Source: Salipiger sp. IMCC34102 (lineage in GTDB: Bacteria; Pseudomonadota; Alphaproteobacteria; Rhodobacterales; Rhodobacteraceae). From it: a stretch of 64,000 nucleotides of DNA. Where the stretch lies: NCBI RefSeq assembly GCF_004145405.1, contig NZ_SELQ01000001.1, forward strand, positions 496,001-560,000. The letters run 5' to 3'. The translations under genes were made by a program, and so were the position numbers. Each line of letters starts with the position of its first letter. The first letter of the stretch is position 1. The notes beneath the pieces were generated by a model that was not told the origin of the DNA, did not search any database, and saw nothing but the letters and a program-made list of their open reading frames with translations. Positions 25,293-35,023 of this stretch are shown here, piece by piece.

Positions 25293-25416
25293 CGGGGGCT
25301 CTGCCCCCGCCGCTTGCGCTCCCCCCGGGATATTTATGGCCAGAAGAAGATTTGACACGGTCTTCCTTCTTCTGGCCAGAAATATCCCGGAGAGCGCGAG
25401 AGGCAGAGCCTCTCGC
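25293..25416. repeat. nested inverted-repeat block between ftsK and allE
   Basis: A 25-base inverted repeat (25325-25349 and 25366-25390, one mismatch, 16-base spacer) with core GGCCAGAAGAAG, flanked by CGGGGGC / GCCCCCG (25293-25309) and GCGAGAGGC / GCCTCTCGC (25396-25416). Two head-to-head copies of the dispersed element make the structure. It can fold into a long stem and probably terminates ftsK. Confidence 0.85.
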
Positions 25417-25454
25417 CCGCCGCGCCAGCGGCGGCCCCCGTTCCGCCGCGCCGA

Positions 25455-28355
25455 TTAGTGCTGCTCGGGCACCAGGATCTCGCGTTTGCCGACGTGGTTC
25501 GCAGCCGAGACGACGCCCTCTTCCTCCATCTGTTCCACCAGGCGCGCGGCCTTGTTGTAGCCGATGGCCAGCTTGCGCTGAATGTAGCTCGTGGAGCACT
25601 TGCGGTCCTTGATGACGATCGCCACCGCGGTATCGTAAAGCGCGTTTTCCGCGTCCGACCCGTCGCCCAGGCCCAGCACCGCGTCGATGCTGGTCTCGCC
25701 GTCGTCGGCGGGACCTTCGACCACGCCGGACATGTACTCGGGCGGGCCGAAGCTCTTGAGGTAGTTGACGATCTCCTCGACCTCCTCGTCCGAGCAGAAC
25801 GGCCCGTGGACACGCGTGACCTTGGACCCGCCGGCCATGTAGAGCATGTCGCCCATGCCCAGAAGCTGCTCGGCGCCCATCTCTCCCAAGATCGTGCGGC
25901 TGTCGATCTTCGAGGTCACCTGGAATGAAATCCGCGTCGGGAAGTTCGCCTTGATCGTGCCCGTGATGACGTCGACCGAAGGCCGCTGCGTCGCCATGAT
26001 CAGGTGAATGCCGGAGGCACGGGCCATCTGCGCCAGGCGCTGGATGCAGGCCTCGATCTCCTTGCCCGCCACCATCATCAGGTCGGCCATCTCGTCGACG
26101 ACGACGACGATGTAGGGCAGCACCTCGGGGGTGAACTCGTCGGTCTCGAAGATCGGATCGCCGGTTTCGTCGTCAAAGCCGGTCTGCACCGTGCGGCTGA
26201 ACATCTCGTCCTTGGCCAGCGCCTCGCGGACGCGACCGTTGTAGCCGTCGATGTTGCGCACGCCCATCTTGGACATCTTGCGGTAGCGTTCCTCCATCTC
26301 TCCGACGACCCACTTGAGCGCCACGACGGCCTTCTTTGGATCGGTGACAACGGGCGACAGCAGGTGCGGGATGCCGTCGTAGACCGAAAGTTCCAGCATC
26401 TTCGGGTCGATCATGATCATCCGGCACTCTTCGGGGGAGAGTTTGTAGAGCAGGCTCAGGATCATCGTGTTGATCGCCACGGACTTGCCCGAGCCGGTCG
26501 TCCCCGCGATCAGCAGGTGGGGCATCTTGGCGAGGTTCGCGACGATCGGCTGGCCGCCGATGTCCTTGCCCAGCGCCAGCGGCAGCGACGCCTTGCCATC
26601 GCCGAAATCGCGGTGCGAGAGAATCTCGCGCAGCACCACCTTTTCGCGATTCTCGTTGGGGAGTTCGATGCCAATCACCGTGCGTCCCGGCACGGTCGAG
26701 ACACGGGCCGACAGCGCCGACATCGAGCGCGCGATATCGTCCGACAGGCCGATCACGCGGCTGGCCTTCAGGCCCGGCGCGGGTTCGAGTTCGTACATCG
26801 TGACCACGGGGCCGGGGCGGACGCTGACGATCTCTCCCTTCACGCCGTAATCGTCCAGTACCGACTCGAGCATCCGGGCGTTTTCTTCCAGCGCCTCGTT
26901 GGAGAGCACGTGACGCTGCACGCCCGCGGGGTCCATCAGCAGGTTGAGCGGCGGGTGCTCGTAGGCCTCAGGCGCGTCTTCCAGCTCCAGGCTCGGCTGC
27001 GCTTCCGCGCGGGCCTGCTTGCTGGGAACGACCTTGCGGTTCAACTCCTGCTGCACCTGCGCGCGGCGCGGCTGTGCCGGCGTGGCCCGGGGTGCATCGG
27101 GATCGAAGAGAGGTTCGGCCACCAGCGACTTGGCGTCGTCGCGGGGCAGGGCGCTGCGCTGCAGGACCGCGCGGTCGGGCGTCCCGCCTGGGACGTCCTC
27201 CGGCTCCTCGATCAGCGTGTCCTCGTCGGTGGGGTCCAGCTCCAGCGAGGGCACGGGGTTCAGGCGCAGGGGCTGCGGTCCGCGACCGGCGGTCAGCGAC
27301 GGCTCGATCCGGACGCCCGTGATCTCGGGTGCGATGACCGGCCGCGTCGGCATGGTGCGCGCCTTGACCGCGTCGGCGATGCGGGCGGCGACGCCCTCGG
27401 GTGCGGTGCCTTCCTGCTCCGGCGCAGGGGCCTCCGCCGGGTCGGACTTGCGGCGCAGCAGATTGCCGAGGCCCGGCATCTTGCGCGTCGCAGGGGCCTC
27501 CGCCTCCGCCTGCGGGGCAGGGGAGGGGGCCGCGACCGCAGGCTCCGCGCGGTGGATCGGTGGCATCTTGCGCGCTCCGGCCCCGCCGTGATCCGCCGCG
27601 GCCATGCGGGGCGCGGTCGCGCTGTCCGCCTGTTCGGCGCGGGCGGCGGCACGGCGCGCGGCGAGGGTCGAGGCACCGGCCCCCGCGGCCTGCACGGCGC
27701 GCCGGCTGCCCGAGGACATCGAGCGGGCGATCAGGTCGTAGAGCATCAGCACGCCGAACATCATCCGCCGCAGGCCGATCCGCAACTCGTGCCGGGTGAA
27801 GCCCATGGTGAACCCCAGAAGGGCGGCACAGGCCACCCCCAGCACCAGCGAGAGCACCTTGACCGACAGCACCACCGCGACCGGCAGGATCGTCAGGACC
27901 ATGCCCAGCACGGTGTCCCCGAAAAGTCCGCCCAGGCCGAAGTTCGGCGGCCAGCCCGCGCCCGGCGTCAGCGTCGCGGCAAAGAGCGATCCGACCGCGA
28001 TGCCGACGGGCAGGACCATCAGGCGGCCCAGCGCGCGCTCCTCGCCGTTGTGCAGCACGTAGCGCGCGCCCCAGGCGATCAGCGCCAAGGGCAGCACCCA
28101 GATGCCCAGCCCCACGATCATCATCACCGGCGCCGCGACGGACGCCCCCAACGGCCCCAGCCAGTTGCGCACCGGTTGACCGGTCGCGGACATCCAGGAC
28201 GGGTCCTCGGGCGTGTAGCTGACCAGCATGGCGGCGATGGCCAGACCCGCGACCGCCAGCACGATCCCCAGCAGCTCCTTGCCGCGTCGTTCCAGAACGG
28301 CCTGCGTTTCGCTGTCCAGAAGGGGGTCACGAGCCTTGGTCTGGTAGGATGCCAT
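25455..28355 (-). CDS. ftsK: DNA translocase FtsK
   Basis: Septal DNA pump that clears chromosomes and activates XerCD at dif. 966 residues: four transmembrane segments in about 25-185 ([20 protein letters not shown] first), a Pro/Ala-rich linker (about 210-480), the motor with Walker [13 protein letters not shown] (about 613-624) and Walker [14 protein letters not shown], and the gamma winged-helix domain at the end ([30 protein letters not shown]) that reads KOPS. Normal length. The aminotransferase stop lies 11 bases upstream, so they form one operon running aminotransferase then ftsK. Confidence 0.97.
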   Translation of the reverse strand: MASYQTKARDPLLDSETQAVLERRGKELLGIVLAVAGLAIAAMLVSYTPEDPSWMSATGQPVRNWLGPLGASVAAPVMMIVGLGIWVLPLALIAWGARYVLHNGEERALGRLMVLPVGIAVGSLFAATLTPGAGWPPNFGLGGLFGDTVLGMVLTILPVAVVLSVKVLSLVLGVACAALLGFTMGFTRHELRIGLRRMMFGVLMLYDLIARSMSSGSRRAVQAAGAGASTLAARRAAARAEQADSATAPRMAAADHGGAGARKMPPIHRAEPAVAAPSPAPQAEAEAPATRKMPGLGNLLRRKSDPAEAPAPEQEGTAPEGVAARIADAVKARTMPTRPVIAPEITGVRIEPSLTAGRGPQPLRLNPVPSLELDPTDEDTLIEEPEDVPGGTPDRAVLQRSALPRDDAKSLVAEPLFDPDAPRATPAQPRRAQVQQELNRKVVPSKQARAEAQPSLELEDAPEAYEHPPLNLLMDPAGVQRHVLSNEALEENARMLESVLDDYGVKGEIVSVRPGPVVTMYELEPAPGLKASRVIGLSDDIARSMSALSARVSTVPGRTVIGIELPNENREKVVLREILSHRDFGDGKASLPLALGKDIGGQPIVANLAKMPHLLIAGTTGSGKSVAINTMILSLLYKLSPEECRMIMIDPKMLELSVYDGIPHLLSPVVTDPKKAVVALKWVVGEMEERYRKMSKMGVRNIDGYNGRVREALAKDEMFSRTVQTGFDDETGDPIFETDEFTPEVLPYIVVVVDEMADLMMVAGKEIEACIQRLAQMARASGIHLIMATQRPSVDVITGTIKANFPTRISFQVTSKIDSRTILGEMGAEQLLGMGDMLYMAGGSKVTRVHGPFCSDEEVEEIVNYLKSFGPPEYMSGVVEGPADDGETSIDAVLGLGDGSDAENALYDTAVAIVIKDRKCSTSYIQRKLAIGYNKAARLVEQMEEEGVVSAANHVGKREILVPEQH

Positions 28356-28366
28356 GCGTTTCGTCC

Positions 28367-29545
28367 TCACGTGTAAAGCTGGTCGCGCAGGCGGGTGAGG
28401 CCTGCCTCGACGGTGGTCTGCGGCGCCACCAGCGCCGCGCGAATGTAGCCCGCGCCGGGGTTGCCCGCCTTGGTGTCGCGGCTGAGATAGGCGCCCGGCA
28501 GGGTCCGCACGCCCGTCTCGCGCCACAGGGTCAGGGCCGCCTCCTCCCCGTCGGGCACGGGAAGCCACAAAAAGAACCCCGCCGGGGGAGAGCTGTAGCC
28601 CGGAACATCGCCCAAGATGCGGTCCGCGGCGTCGAACTTCGCACGGTAGAGCGCGCGGCTCTCCGCGACGTGGTTCTCGTCGTCCCAGACCCGGGCCGAA
28701 ACCGCCTGCACCGGTCCGGGCAGCGGTGCGCCTGCGTAGGCGCGCAGGCTGCGGATCCGGGCCATGTTGCCGGGCCCCGAGGCGCAGAAGCCCGAGCGCA
28801 GCCCTGCCAGGTTCGAGCGCTTCGACAGCGAGTGAAAGATCACCACGCGGTCGGGATCGGCGCCCATCTCGCGCGCGACCTCCAGCGCGCCGGGCGGCGG
28901 CGTGTCGCGGTAGACCTCCGAGTAGCACTCGTCAGCGAAGATCAGGAAGTCGTGCCGTTCGGCCAGGGCGATGAGGTCGCGCCAGTAGGCCTTCGAGGCC
29001 ACGGCGCCCTGCGGATTGGCGGGGGAGCAGACATAGGCGATCGCCGTCCGCTCCAGCGTGGCCGCATCGAGAAAGGTGAAATCCGGCAGGTGCCCTGTCG
29101 CTTCGGTCGCGTTCACGTAGACCGGCTCGGCCCCCACTGACATCGCGGCCACGGCGTAGACCTGGTAGAAGGGGTTCGGCGTCAGCACGACCGGGCGCTG
29201 GCCTGCTTTCCGCTCGGGGCACAGCGTCATCGCGGCGTTGTAGAGCCCTTCGCGCGTGCCGTTCAAGGCCATGATCTCGGACGGGGCCACGGTCACGCCG
29301 TAGCGCCGATGCAGCCAAGCTGCGATGGCATCCAGAAGTTCGGCGCTGCCGTCGTTCGACGGATAGCCGCGAAAGCCCGTCATCTGCGACATCAGCACGT
29401 CGGACAGGAAAGGCGGCATCGCGTGCATCGGGGTGCCGATGGTCATGTCGATGGGATCGCCCCCGGGCGGGACGGCGTCCAGCAGCCTGCGCAATCGGGG
29501 CCACGTCGCAACCGGAAGGTCTGCAAACCGCATCGGGGGTTTCAT
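28367..29545 (-). CDS. PLP-dependent class I/II aminotransferase
   Basis: Fold-type I aminotransferase, cytoplasmic. 392 residues. The PLP lysine is in [19 protein letters not shown] (about 240), with substrate/cofactor residues in [22 protein letters not shown] and [10 protein letters not shown]. Sequence style is that of succinyldiaminopimelate or aspartate-type aminotransferases (DapC-like); dapD and dapE occur elsewhere in this window, which makes a lysine-pathway role attractive but not shown. ATG 29545 is chosen since the family begins there; the amidase gene lies 83 bases upstream on the same strand. Confidence 0.87.
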   Translation of the reverse strand: MKPPMRFADLPVATWPRLRRLLDAVPPGGDPIDMTIGTPMHAMPPFLSDVLMSQMTGFRGYPSNDGSAELLDAIAAWLHRRYGVTVAPSEIMALNGTREGLYNAAMTLCPERKAGQRPVVLTPNPFYQVYAVAAMSVGAEPVYVNATEATGHLPDFTFLDAATLERTAIAYVCSPANPQGAVASKAYWRDLIALAERHDFLIFADECYSEVYRDTPPPGALEVAREMGADPDRVVIFHSLSKRSNLAGLRSGFCASGPGNMARIRSLRAYAGAPLPGPVQAVSARVWDDENHVAESRALYRAKFDAADRILGDVPGYSSPPAGFFLWLPVPDGEEAALTLWRETGVRTLPGAYLSRDTKAGNPGAGYIRAALVAPQTTVEAGLTRLRDQLYT

Positions 29546-29628
29546 CTTACTGCCTCTCGCGCAGGGTCGTCTCGCCCCGCTTGCGCGCCAGCCTACCTGC
29601 CGCCCCGACCCCCTGTCCAGCAGTCGGG

Positions 29629-30975
29629 CTAGGCTTTGCGGGGCAATTGTGTCTTTTGGGACAGAAGCTCCGCCACCCCCTGCGATACCGCCAGAAGGTC
29701 TGCGTCCGCGCCGGTCTGTCCGAACAGCATCACCCCGCAGGACGGCCTGTCGCCCGGCAACGTGACCGAGGGCAGGTCCAGCAGGTTCGCGATCCGCGTG
29801 TTGCGCAGCGACATCAGGTTGCGGTCCTTGTAGTAGGCCCCGTCCTCCAGCAGCCGCGCGACCGGCGGCGGCAGGATCGGAACGCTGGGCAGGATCACCG
29901 CGTCCAGGTGCTGCACCTGCGCGCGCCACGCGTTCCTGACCTCGCGCAGGCGGGCCCAATGGGCCAGGTAGTCGGCGGCCAGCACTTCTCGCCCCGGCGT
30001 CACCCGCGTCTCGATCTGCTCGAACATCACGCCGGGGTTGGCGGTGATGCGCGGGCCCCAGAAGGACCAGGCATCGGCGGTGTAGAGCCCGCCCGAGAAC
30101 GCGAAGACCTCCTTCAACGCGTCGAAGCGCACCCGCTCGATGGTGATCCCGGCCGCCTCCAGCTCCGCCGTGGCGGCGGTGAAGGCGGCATGCGGCGCCT
30201 CCTCCAGATCCTCCATCCCGATGGTCTCGAGGATCCCGAGCCGCCGCGGCGCACGCGCGTCCAGAGCGTCCGCCGTCCCGCTCAGCGCCGCCACCATGAG
30301 CCGCGCGTCGGCAAGCGTCCGGCAAAGCGGCCCGACCCCGTCCAGCGTCCGGCACAGGGGCACCGCCCCGACCGTCGAGATCCGGTCGAAACTGGGCCGG
30401 TAGCCCACCAAATCGTTCCAGGCCGATGGCACCCTGACCGACCCGCCCGTGTCCGACCCCACCGCCGCCGCGGCGAGCCCGAAGGCGACCGACGCCGCAG
30501 CGCCCGAGGACGACCCGCCCGGGGCTGCATCCGCGTCGTTCACGTTGGGCGGCGTCGCCGTCACCGGGTTCACCCCGAGGCCCGAGAAGGCGATTTCGGA
30601 CATATGCGTCTTGCCAAGACACACGAGCCCCGCCGCATGACCGGCGCGGACGGCCTCGGCATCCTCTTTTGGCACGCGCCCCTTCATCAGCGCGGTTCCG
30701 GCTTCGGTGCCGATGCCCTTCGTGTCGAACAGGTCCTTCCAGCTGACCGGCACCCCGTCGAGCGGCCCGCGCCGCGTCCCCGACCGGGCGCGCGCCCGCG
30801 CCTCCTGCGCCTGCGCCCGCGCAAGCTCGGGCGTGACCCGGGCGTAGATCCGGTCGCGCGACGGATGGGCCGCGATTGCCTCCAGGTAGGTTTCGCACAG
30901 GGCCACGGGGTCGATCGCGCCGTCCGCGATCCCCGCGCCCAGCGCCTGCGCCGTCATCCACCGCCAGTCGTCCAT
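29629..30975 (-). CDS. amidase (amidase-signature family)
   Basis: Ser-cisSer-Lys amide hydrolase; substrate unknown. 448 residues. The Lys is in VSWKDLFDTKG (about 75-85), the glycine-serine signature GGSSSGAAASVAFGLAAAAV at about 150-170 and the nucleophile region GSDTGGSVRVPS at about 171-182. Not a GatA: no GatB/C nearby and the length is shorter. First gene of the amidase-aminotransferase-ftsK row and divergent from the UbiH-type gene across 80 bases. Confidence 0.9.
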   Translation of the reverse strand: MDDWRWMTAQALGAGIADGAIDPVALCETYLEAIAAHPSRDRIYARVTPELARAQAQEARARARSGTRRGPLDGVPVSWKDLFDTKGIGTEAGTALMKGRVPKEDAEAVRAGHAAGLVCLGKTHMSEIAFSGLGVNPVTATPPNVNDADAAPGGSSSGAAASVAFGLAAAAVGSDTGGSVRVPSAWNDLVGYRPSFDRISTVGAVPLCRTLDGVGPLCRTLADARLMVAALSGTADALDARAPRRLGILETIGMEDLEEAPHAAFTAATAELEAAGITIERVRFDALKEVFAFSGGLYTADAWSFWGPRITANPGVMFEQIETRVTPGREVLAADYLAHWARLREVRNAWRAQVQHLDAVILPSVPILPPPVARLLEDGAYYKDRNLMSLRNTRIANLLDLPSVTLPGDRPSCGVMLFGQTGADADLLAVSQGVAELLSQKTQLPRKA

Positions 30976-31055
30976 CGTGCCGCCCTCTCTTTGGTGCGAC
31001 GCTAGCGAGCCTGTGCCGCATGGACAATCCCGCCGCCGCGCCCATATGAGGTTGC

Positions 31056-32261
31056 ATGGACAGCGACCTGATCATCGTCGGCGGCGGCCTCAACGGTCCC
31101 GCCCTTGCCACCGCCGCGGCGCAGGCCGGTCTGCGCGTCATTATCGTCGATGCGCAACCCACAGCCACCCACCGCGACCGCGATTTCGACGGGCGCGCCT
31201 ACGCGCTCTCTCTCACCTCCGTGCGGATGCTGCGGCGGCTGGGGATCTGGAACGCTGTCGCGGAGCAGGCGCAACCGATGCGCGACATCAAGGTCACCGA
31301 TGGCCGCGCGGGGGAAGGCGCCTCGCCCTGGATGATGCACTTCGACCACGCCGAGATCGAGGAAGGCCCCATGGGCTGGCTCGTCGAGGATCGCCACCTG
31401 CGCCCCGCACTTCTCGACGCGCTGACCCACGCGCGGATCACGCATCTTCCCGGACGCAGCGTCACGGCGCAGGACACGAGTGGCGCGCGCGCGCAAGTGA
31501 CCCTCGACGACGGCCAGACCCTGACCGCCGCGCTCGTCGTCGGCTGCGACGGACGCGGCAGCGGCACCGCCCGGCGTGCGGGCATCGCGCGCACCGGCTG
31601 GGACTACGGCCAGCTCGCCGTGGTCTGTGCGGTGGAACACGACCTGCCGCACCGCGGCATCGCGCACCAGTTCTTCATGCCGGGCGGGCCGCTCGCGATC
31701 CTGCCGCTCACCGGCAACCGATCCTCCATCGTCTGGTCGGAGGAGGCCACCCGCGCCCGCGCCATGACCGAGATGGACGACGCCGCCTTCATCGAGGCGC
31801 TCAAGCCCGCCTTCGGCTCGTTCCTCGGGGACATCCGGCTTGCCGGCAAACGGCACGCCTATCCGCTTGGCTTGACGCTGGCGCACAGCCTGACGGGTCC
31901 GCGCGTGGCGCTCGTCGGGGATGCGGCCCATGGCATCCATCCCATCGCGGGGCAGGGGCTGAACGCCGGGCTGCGGGACGTCGCCGCCCTGGCCCAGGTG
32001 ATCGAGGACGCCCGCCAGCGCGGTCAGGATATCGGCAGCGCCACCGTGCTGCAGGAGTACCAGCACTGGCGCCGATTCGACACGGTGAAGCTGGCCCTCG
32101 CCACCGACGCCTTCAACCGAATTTTCTCCAACGACAACACCCTGATGCGCGGGTTGCGCGATCTGTGCATGGGCGTGGTCAACGCCATCCCCGGCATGCG
32201 CCGTGGCTTCATCCGCGAGGCCGCGGGCCTCAACAGCACCTTGCCGCGCCTGATGCGCTGA
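31056..32261 (+). CDS. UbiH/UbiF/VisC-family FAD monooxygenase
   Basis: Flavin hydroxylase of the ubiquinone-biosynthesis family, likely hydroxylating the quinone ring at the membrane surface. 401 residues. FAD motifs: IVGGGLNGPALATAAAQ at the N terminus, the DG motif VVGCDGRGSGTARRAGI near 165, and LVGDAAHGIHPIAGQGLNAG near 288. Which ring position it modifies cannot be stated; UbiH or UbiF-like (Coq6) are the choices. Single gene, divergent from the amidase and convergent with the Trm112-like gene. The downstream gap holds one weak GAAAATATCCGCC element near 32298. Confidence 0.9.
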   Translation: MDSDLIIVGGGLNGPALATAAAQAGLRVIIVDAQPTATHRDRDFDGRAYALSLTSVRMLRRLGIWNAVAEQAQPMRDIKVTDGRAGEGASPWMMHFDHAEIEEGPMGWLVEDRHLRPALLDALTHARITHLPGRSVTAQDTSGARAQVTLDDGQTLTAALVVGCDGRGSGTARRAGIARTGWDYGQLAVVCAVEHDLPHRGIAHQFFMPGGPLAILPLTGNRSSIVWSEEATRARAMTEMDDAAFIEALKPAFGSFLGDIRLAGKRHAYPLGLTLAHSLTGPRVALVGDAAHGIHPIAGQGLNAGLRDVAALAQVIEDARQRGQDIGSATVLQEYQHWRRFDTVKLALATDAFNRIFSNDNTLMRGLRDLCMGVVNAIPGMRRGFIREAAGLNSTLPRLMR

Positions 32262-32394
32262 CGGCACAGCGACGCGCCGCCGCGGCCCATCTCTGTTCTG
32301 AAAATATCCGCCCCGCCGGCGAGGCGTCCCGCACCCTCCGCCGCCGCAGGTCTCGCCCCCGTGCCTTGACGCCGACACGCGCGGGGAAAGCCGA

Positions 32395-32568
32395 TCAGTC
32401 CAGCGCGCGCGCCTCGTCCACCAGCATGACGGGGATCCCGTCGCGGATCGGGAAGGCAAGGTTCGCACGCTCGCTCAACAGCTCCTGCGCCTCGGCGTCG
32501 TAGCGCAGCGGACCCTGGGTCTGCGGGCAGACCAGGGCCTCCAGCATGCGGGGGTCGAACGGGGTCAT
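32395..32568 (-). CDS. Trm112-family small protein
   Basis: 57-residue Trm112/YcaR-like protein. The motif [20 protein letters not shown] and [20 protein letters not shown] are diagnostic. Only one cysteine is present, so it has no zinc site like eukaryotic Trm112. Function in bacteria is unclear; some act with methyltransferases. ATG overlaps the stop of the LON-domain gene (ATGA), so it is translated with it. Confidence 0.92.
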   Translation of the reverse strand: MTPFDPRMLEALVCPQTQGPLRYDAEAQELLSERANLAFPIRDGIPVMLVDEARALD

Positions 32569-33203
32569 TGCATCACCTCTTCGTCGCCGCCCCGCAGGGC
32601 GTATTCGATCAACGTCACCAGCGTCTCGCGCCGGGTTGAAAGCGAGGGCGCCTCCAGCAGGGCCTGCCGGTCCTCCGGCTCGAAGGGGCACAGCATCGAC
32701 AGCGAGTTGATCAGCAGCTCGTCCTCCGCCTCGCCCAGCTGTTCCCAGTCGGTCTTGAGGTTCTGGTCCTCGAAGAAGCGCCCCAGCATGTCCATGAAGG
32801 CGTCGCGATCGAACTCGGGGTCGCGCTCCGCGGGGCCGAGGTCGCGGCCGAAAGCGTCCCAGCGCACTTCGCAGCGGCGGTAGGGCTGGAACCCCTCGAC
32901 CTCCTTCACGACGCGAAATCGCGACACGCCGGCGAGCGTGATCATGTAGCGCCCGTCGTCGGTCTCGTTGAAGCCGGTCAGCCGGCCCGCGCAGCCGATG
33001 CTGTGCAAACGGCTTTCGCCGCCCGGTGTGTCGTAGGGTTGGACCATCCCGATCAGGCGGCCGGGCTGCTTCATCGTGTCCTCGACCATCGCCAGATAGC
33101 GCGGTTCGAAGATGTGCAGCGGCAGCCGCCCGCGCGGCAGCAGAAGGGCGCCCGGCAGCGGGAAGATCGGGATCGTGTCAGGCAGGTCTGAGGCTGAAAA
33201 CAT
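32565..33203 (-). CDS. LON substrate-binding-domain protein
   Basis: Stand-alone N-terminal domain of Lon, without ATPase or protease parts; 212 residues. Markers are [20 protein letters not shown] and [12 protein letters not shown] near the N terminus, [17 protein letters not shown], and the helical C terminus. Role unknown; such proteins may bind unfolded segments. It sits in the order thioredoxin-LON-Trm112, which is conserved in relatives, starting 27 bases after the CnoX-like stop, so one transcript is likely. Confidence 0.92.
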   Translation of the reverse strand: MFSASDLPDTIPIFPLPGALLLPRGRLPLHIFEPRYLAMVEDTMKQPGRLIGMVQPYDTPGGESRLHSIGCAGRLTGFNETDDGRYMITLAGVSRFRVVKEVEGFQPYRRCEVRWDAFGRDLGPAERDPEFDRDAFMDMLGRFFEDQNLKTDWEQLGEAEDELLINSLSMLCPFEPEDRQALLEAPSLSTRRETLVTLIEYALRGGDEEVMQ

Positions 33204-33230
33204 GACCTCCCACCTAGCCTGCGCCCCCTT

Positions 33231-34133
33231 TTAGGCAAATATCATCGACGACAGTTTGCGCCGCCCCGCGAGGGCCACCGGATCCTTCGGATCGAGCGCG
33301 TCGAAGAGCTTGAAAAGCTGGGCCTTTGCGGCGCCGTCGTTCCACTCGCGGTCGCGGCGGAACGAATCCAGCAGGTGATCGACCGCCTCCTGCGTGCGGC
33401 CCTTGGCGGACAGGGCCGTCGCCAGGTCGAGCCGCGCCTGGTGGTCGTCCGGGTTCGCCTCCACCTGCGCTTCGAGGTCCGCCAGGGGGCCGGTGTTCTC
33501 GGCCTCGCGCAGCAGGGCGATGCGGGCGGCGGCGGCTTCCAGTGCGGGATCGGTGCTGATCTCGGCCGGGGCGCCGTTCAGGATGGCCTCCGCCTGGTCC
33601 ACGTCGTCCATGGCCAGATGCGCGTTCACCAGCCCCGCGTAGGCCGCGGCAGAGTTCGGGTCTTCCTGCAGGATTGCGGCGAAGGTTTCGGCGGCGTCGG
33701 CCGCGTCGCCGTCGTCCAGCATCCCCTGGGCGGCCTCGATGGCCGAGGCAAGCCCCCCATCGTCCGCTTCGCCGCCCATGTCGGCGACCTTGTTCACGAA
33801 GGCGTCCACCTCGGACGGCGGCAGGGCGCCCTGGAAGCCGTCGACCGGCTGGCCTTGCCAGAAGGCATAGACCGTCGGGATCGACTGCACCCGCAGCTGG
33901 CCCGCGATCTGCTGGTTGGCGTCGACGTCGATCTTGACCAGCTTCACCCGGCCCTTCGCGGCGTTGACCGCCTTCTCGATCGCCGGGCCCAGCGTCTTGC
34001 AGGGGCCGCACCACGGGGCCCAGAAATCAACGATGACGGGCACGCTCTGCGAGGCTTCGACCACGTCGGCCATGAAGGTCGCATCGGTGCCGTCGGTCAC
34101 GTGGCTTTCGGGGGCGGCGGTCAGATCCATCAT
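33231..34133 (-). CDS. thioredoxin/TPR co-chaperone, CnoX (YbbN) family
   Basis: Cytoplasmic thioredoxin-fold holdase. 300 residues: thioredoxin domain (about 15-120) with an intact active site WAPWCGPCKTLGP, unlike E. coli CnoX whose motif is SxxC, followed by TPR-like helical repeats (about 130-290: AAETFAAILQEDPNSAAAYA, QARLDLATALSAKGRTQEAV, LLDSFRRDREWNDGAAK). ATG 34133 has AGGAGA seven bases before it. The redox-active cysteines suggest real disulfide reductase activity in addition to chaperoning. Confidence 0.93.
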   Translation of the reverse strand: MMDLTAAPESHVTDGTDATFMADVVEASQSVPVIVDFWAPWCGPCKTLGPAIEKAVNAAKGRVKLVKIDVDANQQIAGQLRVQSIPTVYAFWQGQPVDGFQGALPPSEVDAFVNKVADMGGEADDGGLASAIEAAQGMLDDGDAADAAETFAAILQEDPNSAAAYAGLVNAHLAMDDVDQAEAILNGAPAEISTDPALEAAAARIALLREAENTGPLADLEAQVEANPDDHQARLDLATALSAKGRTQEAVDHLLDSFRRDREWNDGAAKAQLFKLFDALDPKDPVALAGRRKLSSMIFA

Positions 34134-34226
34134 CGGGGTCTCCTGTTCGAGTTCCGGCTTATATGTGCGCTGGACGGGGCCGGGACAACCGTCGGGTGGC
34201 GACGCCCGCCCGCCGAGGCGATCGGC

Positions 34227-35015
34227 TTACAGATCGAAGGTTGCGAAGACCGGTGCGTGATCGCTCGGCTGCTCCCAGCCGCGCACGTCGCGCAGGATCC
34301 GGCTGGAGTGCGCGGCGCCCGCGATGTCCGGCGTGGCCCAGACGTGATCCAGGCGACGGCCCTTGTCGGCGGCGTCCCAATCGGGCGAGCGGTAGGACCA
34401 CCAGGAATAAAGACGCCCTTCGGGAATGTCCTTGCGCGTGACGTCGACCCAACCGGCGCTGTCCTGCACCTGCGCCAGGTGCTCGACCTCGATGGGGGTG
34501 TGGCTGACGACGCGCAGCAATTTCTTGTGGTCCCAGACATCGTCCTCGCGCGGGGCGATGTTCAGATCGCCCACCAGGATCGCGCGCTCGGGCGGCTCCG
34601 CCACGAAGGCGTCGCGCATTGCCGTCAGGTAATCCAGCTTCTGGCCGAACTTGTCGTTGATCGCCCGGTCCGGCTTGTCGCCGCCCGCGGGGACGTAGAA
34701 GTTGTGCACCGTCACGCCGTTCTCCAGCCGGCCCGCGATATGGCGGGCATGGCCCAGCTCCGCGTGGTCGGCGGCGCCCGTCTCCTCGATCGGCATCTTC
34801 GAGAGGATCGCCACCCCGTTGTAGCCCTTCTGCCCGCGCCCGATGCGATGGACGTAGCCCAGCGCCTCGAAGGCCTCCGTCGGGATCTTGTCCATCGGCG
34901 ACTTGCATTCCTGCAGGCACAGCACGTCGGGCGCCTCGTCCTGCATCAGCCGCGCGACGAGACCCTCGCGCAGGCGGACCGAGTTGATGTTCCAGGTGGC
35001 GAGCGTGAAGGACAT
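34227..35015 (-). CDS. xth: exodeoxyribonuclease III
   Basis: AP endonuclease/3' exonuclease of base-excision repair (Xth/ExoIII type). 262 residues. All EEP catalytic motifs are present: LATWNINSVR, VLCLQECKS, RIGRGQKGYNGVAILSK, ILVGDLNIAP and SDHAPVFATF, in contrast to the eroded EEP protein near 2.3-3.3 kb. Start ATG 35015 lies eight bases after the asparaginase stop, so the two are co-transcribed with asparaginase first. Confidence 0.96.
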   Translation of the reverse strand: MSFTLATWNINSVRLREGLVARLMQDEAPDVLCLQECKSPMDKIPTEAFEALGYVHRIGRGQKGYNGVAILSKMPIEETGAADHAELGHARHIAGRLENGVTVHNFYVPAGGDKPDRAINDKFGQKLDYLTAMRDAFVAEPPERAILVGDLNIAPREDDVWDHKKLLRVVSHTPIEVEHLAQVQDSAGWVDVTRKDIPEGRLYSWWSYRSPDWDAADKGRRLDHVWATPDIAGAAHSSRILRDVRGWEQPSDHAPVFATFDL

Positions 35016-35023
35016 GGGGTCTC

